DNA of 64,000 nt from the NCBI GenBank assembly GCA_916700875.1, contig CAKAKS010000062.1, positions 7,156,373 to 7,220,372 on the forward strand, given 5' to 3'. The translations under genes and the position numbers were made by a program. The DNA is from Sebastes aleutianus. Its lineage: Eukaryota > Chordata > Actinopteri > Perciformes > Sebastidae. A model generated the notes under the pieces. The model did no database searches, was not told where the DNA came from, and worked only from the letters and a program-made list of their open reading frames with translations. Shown here piece by piece: positions 1 through 12,334 of this stretch. Positions within the stretch are counted from its first letter, which is position 1. Each line of letters opens with the position of its first letter.

Positions 1-261
1 AGAGAGAGGGGCAGGGCTTTGTCTATTGTCAGGATGATCAGTCAGTCACAGTGGGTGACAGATGCATCATCACCGTCCTCCTCCTCCTCCTCCCTTCCCC
101 TGACTTGGCTTTGTCTCCCAGCCGGTCAGTGTGGACAAAAGGCGGGGTGACATGCTCGATCAGAAGGTGGCTTCTTCTTCTCAGTCTTTTCCTCACTGCT
201 CATCACAGCTCATATCTTGTTGTGCAGGCATTTCTCGCAAAACCACAAATTTGAACTTCAT

Positions 262-518
262 GGTGCAGCTATAGGAAAAATCTGATGGTCACCAAAGTCA
301 TTAGGATTTATTGTCTGGTAACCATGAATGTCTGCACCTAATTTGGTGCCAATCTATCTAGTAGAAGTTGAGATATTTTACACAATAAGTAGTAAAACCT
401 GCTGGAATTACAGCACTACAGGAAATGTCAGGGAATCACCAAAGTCATAGCGATTCATCCGCTGGGCGCCATGAATATATGTACAAAATGTCATGGTAAT
501 CCATCTAATAATTGTCAA
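262..518 (+). repeat. dispersed fish repeat with two tandem copies
   Basis: Two related units, about 286-378 and 437-518, each run ATCACCAAAGTCAT..., then ...CCATGAAT, then ...CCATCTA. In the opposite orientation the same family is the outer repeat at about 44640-46633. Confidence 0.6.
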
Positions 519-815
519 TAGGGATGTCAAGATACCAGAAATTTAGTAGTCGATACCAATACCAGTGACATTTCTCGATTCTTCATACCAATTTGATACA
601 GCGGTAAAAAACAAAAGTAAAACAATAAATCCCATGTACTTCAGCATCCACTCCTTTATTACCGTTTGCATACTAGTTTTTGTTATGAAGGTCATAATTC
701 CCTCTCTATTATCTATTTTATATTGCTGTGAAAACAAACGTGTGGACAAACAACTGGATTAATTCAAGTTTCTCACTAACAACTACATTTTACACATCAT
801 AGCGTTACAATTTAG
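519..815 (-). mobile_element. hAT-like family A, truncated copy
   Basis: The copy starts with the family terminus TAGGGATGTC and follows the reverse complement of the copies at 10875 and 39728 through the 'ACTCCTTTATTACC' and 'CTCTCTATTATCTATTT' blocks. It breaks off near 815. It directly abuts the dispersed repeat ending at 518. Confidence 0.65.
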
Positions 816-2557
816 TCACTTTTGGAACACGTTTGATTTTCTTTGGGGTTAGACTTGATATGATTATTAGTTTGGCTTGAAAAAAACTTAATCCTCGAGT
901 AGCTGAGTGGCTGAGGATTAGTTACTGCTATTTAGGTTGCTCAAATGGAGCTCTGAAGAAGTAAATGGATGGTGAATGAACTTGGCTGAATAACAAAGAT
1001 ATTGTCACGCTCAGGCACCCGGTTGTGCAAGCCTTCTATCTCCAGATCAGCTTTACTCTTGTTGTGTGGGCCTGGCAAGGTAGACCTGTTCTCAACCCTT
1101 AATGCTAATCACAGTTTACCCAGGTTTTGCCAAGACACACCCAGACACTGGCGCATGCGTACGCAGAAAAGGTTTGGCTTCATGGGTTCTTGCGTCGGAC
1201 AGTACAATCACATTTTTTCTGTCCCCTCAGAGTCTTTTGATATTGAGTATTTAGCGACACAGACCCTGATATGAATAGTTTTTGACATTGTCATATAATC
1301 AAACTGTTTATGTGCTCTGCAGTTCATGTGTAGGTCATTCATTCACCACGCTGTGAGGTTCCATTGCTTTAACTGAGTACGATCAGGCATTTTTCAGAGC
1401 TGACATACTGGTATCACAAACAGAACTGGAAAGTGATCAAACTTTATGTTGTTGATGCCATCAAATATTCAGTGATCAGCTCAATAACGATCCTCCAGAT
1501 CGGGTCTTGATGTCCCCCGTTGAAAATGCATCTGCCAAAGGACTTGATTTATAGTTCAGCAAATGATTTCACCTGTTGATAAGCACCACCACAACATTAG
1601 ATAGACAGTCTGTTCCATGATGCATTGATTATATACTCGAAATAAGACTCTTTTATTCACGTTCTGATAGACTATTGCTGCTATAAGGTTTGCACAGGAA
1701 ATGCCTTTGCTAGATCATCATTCATGTACAGTAACATTTTCCACAGACATATAGCAATGATTGCCCATAAGCTTTTTTCTGCAGCTACTTTTTATATTCC
1801 TTTTCTAAAATGTAAACATCACAATCGATAGCAATTATTTTTTGTCACGGTTAAAAGCCATTCCAAGTAAGGCACGGATCTGATAATAATGTTATCAGTA
1901 TCTTATTTGGTTAGGGGGATAGGGCTTTATTTGAATTTTCTGACTTTGCATGTAATGGTGTACGCTACTGTATAGTCCTAGTCCACTGTAGAGATAATGT
2001 GGTTAATGTTTTGCAATGATGTATATCTACGAGGTAGTTTCTCGTCTCTCACCCTTTCAAAAAACTCTGGCTGACTTTAGACTGAGCCCAACTTTTTTGC
2101 GTAGTTGCAGCCGAGGCACTGTCAGTTTTCTGCTGATGCTACAGTTGTGTCCATCTCTAAGTTTTGATAGTCAGGCATTTCTACATGAACTTGACAGCTT
2201 GCTGGCAGAAGAGACAGCCAAATGTGTCAAAGTCATCATGACTAATATGAGGAAACCAAAAAATGTAGGTAGGGGGTAGAGGATGTAGAGAGAATCCATA
2301 ATGTGAAATGAAATCCAATGTAAATCCACTTTTGCCACTAAACAGGCAGTCTGTATTGCAAAATATCGACCAGTATATCCAATCCAGGAGCAGGACCGCC
2401 TAATGAATTATAAAGAGTATTATTTTACATGAGTAGATGCTAGTAGCAGTTACCTCATTTTCTTAATTTCTGCTCAAATTTCCTCAACCTCGATGTGTGT
2501 TAGTGAGATACAGACGCACAGACAGACAGACAGAGAGAGGAAGGGGAGACCTAAAGG

Positions 2558-3303
2558 CAGGATCTGAAATTAGCACCCGCCACCCTCCAAATGCGGGTAA
2601 ATTGTTGGCAGTGGTCGGTCAAATTGTCAGGCCCTCCGCCACTTTGGCAGGCAGGGAAAACGCTAGTGAGGGGAACAGAGAATTGGTTCCGATTGCGAAC
2701 CGGTTCCTAGTTGTCCGATTCCTTGGCATCTCATGCCTCCGTGACAGTCAGTTCCTTTGTATTGATGCTTTCCGACAGATACGCATGCACAATGTCACAA
2801 CGGCATGCGCACGCTGTATCATGTTTCGGAGCCATGGCTGAGAGAAAAAAAGCGCTCGAAAGCACAGCGCTAATGCTACTAAACTTGAGGGGAGGCACCC
2901 TATTTTTTTTCCCAGATAATGCAACACTGTGAACAACAAATCCATGTTGAAATCAACAGGAGGAGAGTTAGTAACGTTACCTGTTGGCAGCCGGTGGGCA
3001 GCACAGACCTGCTTGGTTAAATAACGGAGCTACTAACGTTAACGGAGGTTTCAATGAGTTACATTATAGCATGTTCAAGCTCTCTTCAGTAAAAATGACT
3101 ATCAGGTGAAGGTAAACTCTAACTTTATCATGATGTGTTCAAATGTAATATATCGAACATTGAATGACATCAGATCTAAAAATGTTATTCTTTCATTTAG
3201 CGCATAGATTTCAAAAGTGGCAGATAACATTTCTGAGTGGCAGACAAAACAATACTTGCCTGCCGCAGTTGCAGGCAGTGAAAAAAGTAAATTTCAGACC
3301 GTG
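2558..3303. mobile_element. hAT-like non-autonomous element with perfect 8-bp TSD
   Basis: Ends CAGGATCTGAAATT and (reverse complement) CACGGTCTGAAATT form the inverted repeats. The flanks are identical 8-mers CCTAAAGG at 2550-2557 and 3304-3311. Inside, about 2893-3155 matches the interior of family A, so the element is composite. No transposase ORF is intact. Confidence 0.75.
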
Positions 3304-3311
3304 CCTAAAGG

Positions 3312-6300
3312 TTGGCCGCAGATGTGCGAGTTCACCTGAAGCTGCAAGAAGTAGACTCCGGACTAAATGATTGTTATGGTTATCCTCCATATTCTAGAAA
3401 CAATGAGGCATAATGGCAATTTGACAAGAATGACAGGCTCAGTCATTCAGACATAATGAACCTGCATTGACACATGAATATGTATTTCTACACACACAGT
3501 CTTGTGTGCGGTCTCTTGTGGGCCTCGGGGCTCGAGTGATCCAAGCACAGAAGGGCTGAAGGAAGGCGGGCCAGCGGTGTCTTGTGGTGGGGGTTGTTCC
3601 GGGGTGTGAAGGAGGTTTTTTGGGGGGGCTGGGATGGACAAGACAGACTCTCCTCTCTTCCCCCTGTCTGCCATGGGTGAATAGGTGATTATAGCAGCAG
3701 ATGTGTCATTAGGTCTGAGCTGTATTCATGCGGATGCAGGGTGAGGAGGGAACGTTTGGGGGGCACAGGAATCACATTTCACTGGCGTTTAGTAAATTTA
3801 GGGGATGTGCCAAGTGGTTTTCTTACCCCCCCAACACATACACTCACACTCCTCGTTTCCTCACCCTCTCGCCCCCCACCCCCAGCTGTCTTTCCATGGC
3901 ATTGCTAGACAGGAAGCTCCCTAAAACAAATGCATACACATACGTACGTAACCCCTTGCTACTTTCTTTTTAAATTGAAAATTTCCAACTGTTGCATTTA
4001 ACACAGAGTCTGCAGAGACTGCTAATCACTTTTAACAGTCTTGCTCTGTTCAGGTTGTGGGGCATGTCGGTGCACGCTCGGTGCAGGGATCAGATTACTG
4101 AATAGGATAAGTCATCATGGGTCTCCCTAGATCGTAGTCAGAGAAATAGTGGGCACGAAAAGTTCTCAGAAGACCCAAGCTGCTATTTATTACAGAGAGA
4201 GCAATTATTTAAATAAGATTAGGTAAGTTTGCAGTTGATGTGAATGTGGTGCATGACAGAAGTGGGGGATAAGAGTGTGTGTACGCTCAAGAAATGTTCT
4301 CTGGATAAATTAAAAGTCCAGTCTATGTACTAATCTGGCCAAATGATCATGCCAAGGAGATCCTGCTGTGGCGTGTTTGCATCTGAGCTCAGACCGTATT
4401 ACAATATCGTGTTTCATTGGAATCGACTTTTCTCTGCAAGCAGCTCATATCACATAAACATAAGGACACTACATGGTAAAACAGAAGGCGCATAATCGGT
4501 AAATGTGCGTTTGATAACTTAACGTTACATACTAAAGTGACGCTTAAGAGTTTGCATATGGAAATTAGATGTGTAGGTTCCACAGCTGTGAGTTTCCACA
4601 CACTTTCCATAGTTGTGTGTGTCAGGAAGTGATTAGTAGCAGGGCTGCTGATTTGTTAGAAACAGGACAGAGTCAGTCATCAGTCACTCCTGTAGTCATC
4701 ATCAGACTGGAAATGCTTTATCTCCCCTGCCACCCACCAAAGGGTGGAAACACATTTTTACTCACTCATTGTTCTGGCGTCTCTCCTAGCAATATACTGA
4801 AAGTTAATACTGTGGTGATGGTGAAAGAGCATAGATAAAGGCTGATTAAGATAGAAATGGTTTGAGAATGATGCTCTGAAATTAAATTAGCAAATCTTTG
4901 AATCCAGCTCTGCTAAAATTAGCTATTGCTTTTGTGCTACTTTGGTACTTAACATATCTCTGAGGGAAGAGACGCAAAATTTGCAAACTGCATTTGCAAA
5001 ATTTGCTTCACATTTAGGGAAATAAATGCATTAGGGACACCTGCAGACACACTGTGTCTTTCACATGTGAAATAAAACGGCGTTTGCCGACCATTTTCAC
5101 ACCACTCTCACTCACCACTTAGCTTCATCCCAGATGGCCATGCCGTTGTGAAAATATTCGTGTATTGGAATGATCAGATGAAGATGGAAAAATGAGAAGA
5201 GGATTCTGTGTATGCCCTCGTTGGTTCAGATAGAACAACTTCCGTTTCTCTTCTCGTGCACTGATTTGCTTAAGCTGAACAGCCAATCAGAGTGATTTCT
5301 CTCACCGACGGGCTCCGCTGCCGTTTCAACATGCTGAATCGGCCAAAAGGCCTCCAACATGGGTAGACTAGTGCCGACGTTGCGGGACACTCCGCAAAAT
5401 CGGTAGCCAATCGATCGGAGCATTCTTGAATTTATGGCATTTATTCACAAAGCAGACAACAACAAAACATTCTTTGAAGCTAGATATTATTGATTTTTCT
5501 CAGTAACTAGAGAAAAGCATCACGTAAACTATCTAGGTAGAATATTGTAGACATTTAAATAACAGTGAAACACTGACTAGGATGTTATTATCCTGTGATA
5601 TACTAGTTGTATCTTCCTAATCTATTTCCCACTAATCTTGTTTGCTTTTAATGTCTTGTATTTTCTGCTCTTCCAAGCCCGCCCAATGAGCAACGTTACC
5701 ACCACACAGATTGTCCTGAAATTATGAATTTCCAACACACTGTCTTGTAATTTACAATTGAGTCGGGTTACTGTAAACTCAAGTGAGATTACAGAAGTGA
5801 GAACACAATTCTTGGTCACGCCACCCTGACCCCGCATAATAATAAGAAGAAGGAGGAGGAGGCAGGCTCTCTATGAGTGCAAATTGCCTATCTATGCGTG
5901 AAAGTAGGAAACAAATTTGTTTTGTCTCGTTTCAAAAAGGAAGGCACTACAGCTGCTCTTATCAATACAAATTATCTTCACAGTCTTATTGTTTAGGTGC
6001 GGAAATCGGGATTACAATGACACATTTTAAGAAAGAAACTCTGATTAGACCCATGACTTTACCAGATGTTTTTGCAGTATGTGTTTTAATTTAAATCTCA
6101 AATATTAAAGACATCTTTTTTCTTCAGTGTGTCTTTAATGAAAGGTAGGTTGAATATTGGGTGCTTTAAATCTGAAGGAGAATTTGATTAGTTGGAATTG
6201 TTGGCATACAATTTGAGGTTTTAGTTTGAGAGAGAGAGACATGAAGTTAGTGCCAAAACAAATACTAAACTGTTGGCATGCTCAGGTGTGGGCAGTCACT

Positions 6301-6448
6301 CAGAAACGGATAACAACAAGGAAGTGTTGTGATGTTTGCCCTTTTAGTTTGGCTGTACATTTCCATGTTCTCATTCTGTTAGCTTTCCTAAATGTTTTTG
6401 TTTTCTTCTCTTCCTTCCACTAACCTGTTGTGTGTCTGTCTGTCCCAG
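3312..6448. other. non-coding, upstream or 5' intron of epn2
   Basis: No exon, RNA gene or complete transposon was recognised. It ends in the strong acceptor of the epn2 5'UTR exon, so at least its 3' part should be intronic. Confidence 0.5.
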
Positions 6449-7259
6449 GTGATGGCGTGGTCATGTGTGCAGCCAGCACTGTGTGTGTGGAGATGGTTTT
6501 AACAGACGCTGTTCTGGAGGACTCAGGAACACTGCACTGGCCTGGAGAAGCCTCATAAACAAACACACACGTACACAACACACACACACACACACACACC
6601 TGTACACAAGAAGATTTACACACGCATCACGCCACCGCCGTGCCTTGAGAAAGGACACAGGCGCATGGACACATAACGCAAGCTTCACCTGAAGCACGCA
6701 CACTCACATTTACACCCTCTGTGTGTGTTAGCCTCTTTACCAGAACATTACTGGATTCCTAGCACCTCTCCTCTGAGAGAGTGTACATTTTATTTCCTTC
6801 CCCCGTCTGTCCCATCTCCACCGCCACCATGCCGAGCTCCACCATCCGCCGGCAGATGAAGAACATGGTGAACAACTACTCTGACGCCGAGAAGAAAGTC
6901 AGAGAGGCCACCTCCAACGACCCCTGGGGCCCGTCGTCTTCGCTCATGTCCGAGATCGCCGACCTCACCTACAACGTGGTCGCCTTCAGCGAGATCATGA
7001 GCATGATCTGGAAACGGCTCAACGACCACGGCAAGAACTGGCGCCACGTCTACAAGGCGCTCACCCTGCTCGACTACCTGATCAAGACGGGCTCGGAGCG
7101 AGTGGCGCTGCAGTGCAAGGAGAACATCTTTGCCATCCAGACTCTGAAGGACTTCCAGTACATCGACAGAGACGGCAAAGACCAGGGCATCAACGTCAGG
7201 GAGAAGAGCAAGCAGCTAGTGGTCCTATTGAAAGATGAGGAACGCCTCAAAGGAGAGAG
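6449..7259 (+). other. epn2: epn2 exon: 5'UTR plus ENTH-coding first coding exon
   Basis: The upstream edge is a strong acceptor: a branch-point-like CTAAC near 6420, a long pyrimidine run, then AG at 6447-6448. This implies at least one non-coding exon further upstream, in or beyond the window. The 5'UTR part (6449-6828) contains a CA repeat near 6565-6598 and several upstream ATGs. The coding part, 6829-7259, ends in GAGAG|GTAAGAG (phase 2) and encodes nearly the whole ENTH domain. The coding portion is distinctly GC-rich compared with the flanking introns. Confidence 0.85.
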
Positions 7260-10091
7260 GTAAGAGCAGCTTTATGAATCAAATTTGGAACAGATACACA
7301 GTCGAAAATCTTTGGGGTCAACTTATGCATGTAATTCAGAATTTACCAAAGCTGGGTTTCCACCAAGAAGTTCTGGGTATTTTAGTTTTAGACTATTTTT
7401 CAAGGAACTGAAAGGTTGCTTCAGCCCACTCTTATCTGCGTTTCCACCGCTGAAGACCTGCGAAGATTCGTCAAATTAGTCCGCTGACAAAATATGAAAA
7501 AGCAACATGACAACGGATGAGGGCTGCTGGTGGTCACAGCAGTAAACACACTCTGCAGCCCGCAGTTCAGTGTGTCCGCCCATTTCAAACCTAGTATTTA
7601 CTGTCATAGGGTGTAATGAATGAAATGCAGTGGAGGAAAAGAGTAGTCTGTCTCCACAGTAAATCATCTGTTGAGTGTTTGATGGTTATTTATTTATGCT
7701 TTAGAATGTAACCGCCATGAAACAATCGGAAAATAACTTAAAGAGAAATGCTCTCCCCTTGTCCTAAAATGGTCCTAAATCGGTACTAGAGTATTTCCTT
7801 CTTTCTTTTATGAATGAAGCGGCACACAAGTTGATTCAGCGGCGCTGTGTGGGTGTGTTTCACCATTCAACAACGGTCATCCCTGCAAACTCTACCCTGA
7901 AAGTTCCTATACTTTCAGAAAGTACTACTCCCTGACCAGGGCTGTTTTGGGGCAATAAGATGTCCTCAGGAAATGTCCCCGGAACTTTATTTAGGGGGGT
8001 TCAAGCCATACCTGATTCAGCAGGGTGAGCTGCTCTCCACTCTGGTGCTGAAAGTTAGCGAGGTTGACGAAACCACTCCCGAACAACACCAGACCCTGGC
8101 ACTGCTCCTCTATTAAACAATGACTGGTGCTTTCAGTGCCTCCAATTTTATTACAGGTGACTGATAAGCTTTAATACAAAGAGTCTCTTTAGTATTTTGG
8201 GACTATGCTCATTATGTTTCCACACCTGTTGGTTCTAAACAAAGATGGATCCATAGGGGCGTCATGCTACTCCATATCTCTTCTTCTGTTTTGTCATTTA
8301 CAGTGGATCTTTATTACTAGTAAGAAGTGCAAAGTTACCACACATGAAAGATGGCTACAGAGTTGATTAGGGGTGTAACCATTCATCTACTACTTCGATG
8401 TATCGATTTATATTCCTACGATCCAACTACATCGATAGGTACTCGGCAAGTTGTCCTTCACGGGAGACGTAAATCGATATAAAATCGATTGTATCGATAC
8501 TAAGGATTTGCACCTTGTATTTAAGGACGACAAACGTTATATGAAAGTGTTTTTTAGCACTTTTCTTAGTAAAGAAATGTTAAACGTTTACTCCGGTTCA
8601 CTCTCCAGACAAGCGCCAGCTCTGCCCTCTGCAGCGCGAGCACACAGGGCGCTATCAATCCACTTGATCGGCTTCACCCACATGCGTTATCCCTGTGCGC
8701 TGTCGTTTTTTCCATTCAGAGAAAATTACTTTCCTTTCCCCGTCATGATATCTATGTGCACGCAGCATCAGCCTCACGTATCCATCTGGAGAGCAGACGG
8801 TCCGCGAGGCAAGTTATCATGGGAGTAAAGTAAAAAACAAAGCAGAAATTCATCTAACGTTTGTCTAACATAGTTTTAAAATGTTTTTCCAAATGTTTTC
8901 ATGTATGAAAAAGACCCCAAATGAACACTGTAGGTGGACTACTTGATTACTATAAGCAGACTATTGAACAGCGTTTGTATAGGAATGATTAGTGTCCCAA
9001 GCTGTTTGATCATTATCAGCTGTTTGATCTCTGTATTATTGCTCTACCGTTTATATTGAAAATGAGGACAGAAGCAGCAGGTTAAACCACTGTTCATCTA
9101 ACTTGAATAGAAGTTGGTTTATTATATTTTTTTGTTAAATATTAAACTGCCTTGAATCTTGAGAACTGAATCAGCAGGTCCTGCAGTTGCACTTTTTATT
9201 ATTTTCAAATCAAAGCTGTATGTATTTGCCATTAATCATTGTTTACTTGTTTATATCCAGAATTAATTTATCCATGATTCCCCTTACAAGAAAAACTTTG
9301 AGGAATCCTGACCTGCACTGTCCAGTATTCAGCTATTTATTTCACAGTCACACTGATTGAATTTTTGGCAAATCGTATCGTATCGTTGTAAAAACGTATC
9401 GTTACACCCCTAGAGTTGATGTCTTTCCCAGCTTAACAGTCTTAAGTAAACACCACTCTGTACATGAGTTGTCTGCTTTGGTCATTCTCTGTGGTTGTAC
9501 TTGAAAATATCGCTGAATAACTGAATTCATGAAGTGATTAAGATGACACCGGCGCTGGTCTCCTACTTTGATGTCAGTTGTTGTTTTTTATTTGTTCATC
9601 CATCTGTCTTTTTCTGATCTGATTTTGACAACATTTAGGGCATTGCATCATTTCCCAGAATCATACTAGTTGGACCAAGGGGGTGCTTCATCATTTGTTT
9701 GGCAGCGTGTTTAATTCTAATTAATGATTTTGCCGTTGCATTTTCAAATTGGAAAACATTTAAACCCGTGATTCATAGGGTGGTTTTGGCAATACAGTAG
9801 ACTTCATCTCATTATTTATTTAATAATAATAATGATTATAAGAATCTTGACTTGAGTCAAGATGACTGATCATATGTTTTTTTTTTTGTCCTACTAGGTC
9901 TCAGGCTCTGAAGACCAAAGAGCGTATGGCCCAGGTGTCCACAGGGAGCAGTCAGATGGGTTTTGGTCGAGGCTCGTCTCAGCCCAACCTCTCCACTTCC
10001 TACAGCGAAGAGTACAATAGGTCAGAGGGCTCACCTGCCTCCTACCACGGCTGTGAGTATTAGCTTATAGTTGTCACATAGGCTGTACACC

Positions 10092-10162
<71 letters not shown>

Positions 10163-10292
10163 GGCTCATTCCATATGTTTAATACAGAATATTCCATTAA
10201 ACTGTATTGTGTAACTTTGGCCTACATCCTGAAACCTGCCCCTCCCCCTGTTCTGTCTCTGGCTTGCAGTCCTGCAGTAGGGCCACATTCCT

Positions 10293-10366
<74 letters not shown>

Positions 10367-12268
10367 ACACACACAGACACAGACAGAAGAGGAAGCAGAG
10401 TTCACCCCCTCCAGCTTCTATCATCCACATGACAGAGGAATCTGCTTCTCTTTTCAATGATATGCTCACTCCTCCAGAGACACAGTGAGGGAGAGATATA
10501 GAAACACACAGCGACAGCAACAAGAGAGGCATGGATAGATGAGGAGATACATGATGGAAAGAAATAAGTGAATGGAAACCAGACTTGGATAACCTTCGAT
10601 TAGAAAAAAAGAAAGAAATGTCTGTTTCTTGTTAATGAAGTGTGCAGTGACACTTGTTGGGCTTATTCTGTACAGATGCACATTACTACTGCCCTCAGCA
10701 ACTAGCATGATATATTGATTAGTCTGATATCTTCACCATGTCGGGCTGGGAATAATATCACTTTTATTCCTCTTGAAGTAAACAGTTTAAGGGGTCCTCA
10801 TACTTTGTGACATATTTGGTGATATGTCATCATTGCTCTTGTGTTTCTGTGCTTGAATTTCTACTAGTACTCATTAGGGATGTCACAAGAACCAATACTT
10901 CGATACCAAGTCGATGCCAAAATTCTGAAAACGTGGCGGTACTCATTTGCCGCAGGTACCATCAGGGCTTGAAACTAACAGAGTCCCATCATCCCGGGGA
11001 CAGTAGAAAATGATTTTGAGACGCAGTAAACTCTCTGTTGAGGCGTCCAGGGGACAAACCCTATTTTTTCCCTGATAATGCTACATTGTGAACAACAGAT
11101 CCATGTGGAAATCGGCAGGACGACAGCTAGTTAACGTTAGCTGATAGCAGTGTAGTCCTGCACGGAGCTAACAGCTAACGTTAGCGGGAGGTGCCATTGA
11201 TTTACATCATGATGTATTCACGTTATATTCAGTAAAAATGTATAGATTTAACCTTGGGCGAGGGTAAATTCTAACGTTATCATGATGTGTTTAAATGTAA
11301 TCTTGTAAAATGTGGCGAGAAACTTGAATAAATCCAGTTGTTTGAAGGAGATGTTTTCACAGTAATATGAAATAGACAATAGAGAGGGAATTATGACCTG
11401 TTTAACTTCCTATCAAAAACCAGCAAACGGTAATAAAGGAGTATATGTTGAAGTACATGGAATTTATGGTTTTGCTATTGTTTTTTACCGAAGTATCGAA
11501 TTGGTATCGAGACTACTAACTTTCTGGTGTCCTGACATACCTAGTACTCATTTCTTCTAGTTCCATTAGCTCATTCAAACAGAGAATACAAGTTCAAATG
11601 GATTGAAAGAAAGATAGAGTGAGAGAGGGGTAGAGCTGAAAAGAAACAGAAATCCCAGTCAGGAAATGGGGTAACGCGGAGAGGGACAGAGGGGAAAAAT
11701 GGAGAAGTTGAAATGAAAGAGTTAACCTTGGCCTCTTTTCCTTTCATCCTCTGAACCCCAGTCCTTTGTGCACAGCAGGATGGCGGTGTGTGTGTGTGCG
11801 CGCCTATTGATGTGTGTTTTTGTCTGTTGCCATGCATGTGGTTTCAGCCCGCGTGGATCATACGTGTTGCATGGAGCGTGCGTTCACCTTTTACTTTGTG
11901 GCCCGCATTCCTGCATGTACGTTTATGTTTGAGTGTGTGGCTCAAGAGGCGGAAGCCCCAGCAGCTGAGTCATCAGTTGAGGGAAACTGAAGGAGAGACT
12001 GGCCAATAGGAGGAGTGAGGCTGGGCCGTCGCTGTGGGCGTTTCCAGGGGGGATTTTTGGGATTCCAGTCGAACTTTCCGTGTATTGTTGACCAGGCAGG
12101 GTGTGAATAAACAGCCTGGCAAGTGTGACTGTTGGTGTTGACCTAGCATATCCCCCATCAGTCCCAAAAGTATCTGAAAGGGTCTGAAATGTGCTTCATC
12201 CAAGGAATTCAAATGTTTCCCACCATGTGATTACATTTAGTTATTTGTAAATTGTATCTACCTTGTTA

Positions 12269-12334
<66 letters not shown>

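Noticed and set aside
6790..7047. 85-codon antisense ORF opposite the ENTH exon
   Set aside because: Reverse shadow of a GC-rich coding exon with no recognisable domain.
8451..8828. 125-codon ORF inside the intronic hAT-like element
   Set aside because: No hAT transposase motif was visible, and the element is too short to be autonomous. Treated as chance.
10175..10532. Overlapping ORFs rich in His-Thr or Cys-Val on both strands
   Set aside because: They are six-frame translations of the CA microsatellite and its flanks inside an epn2 intron.
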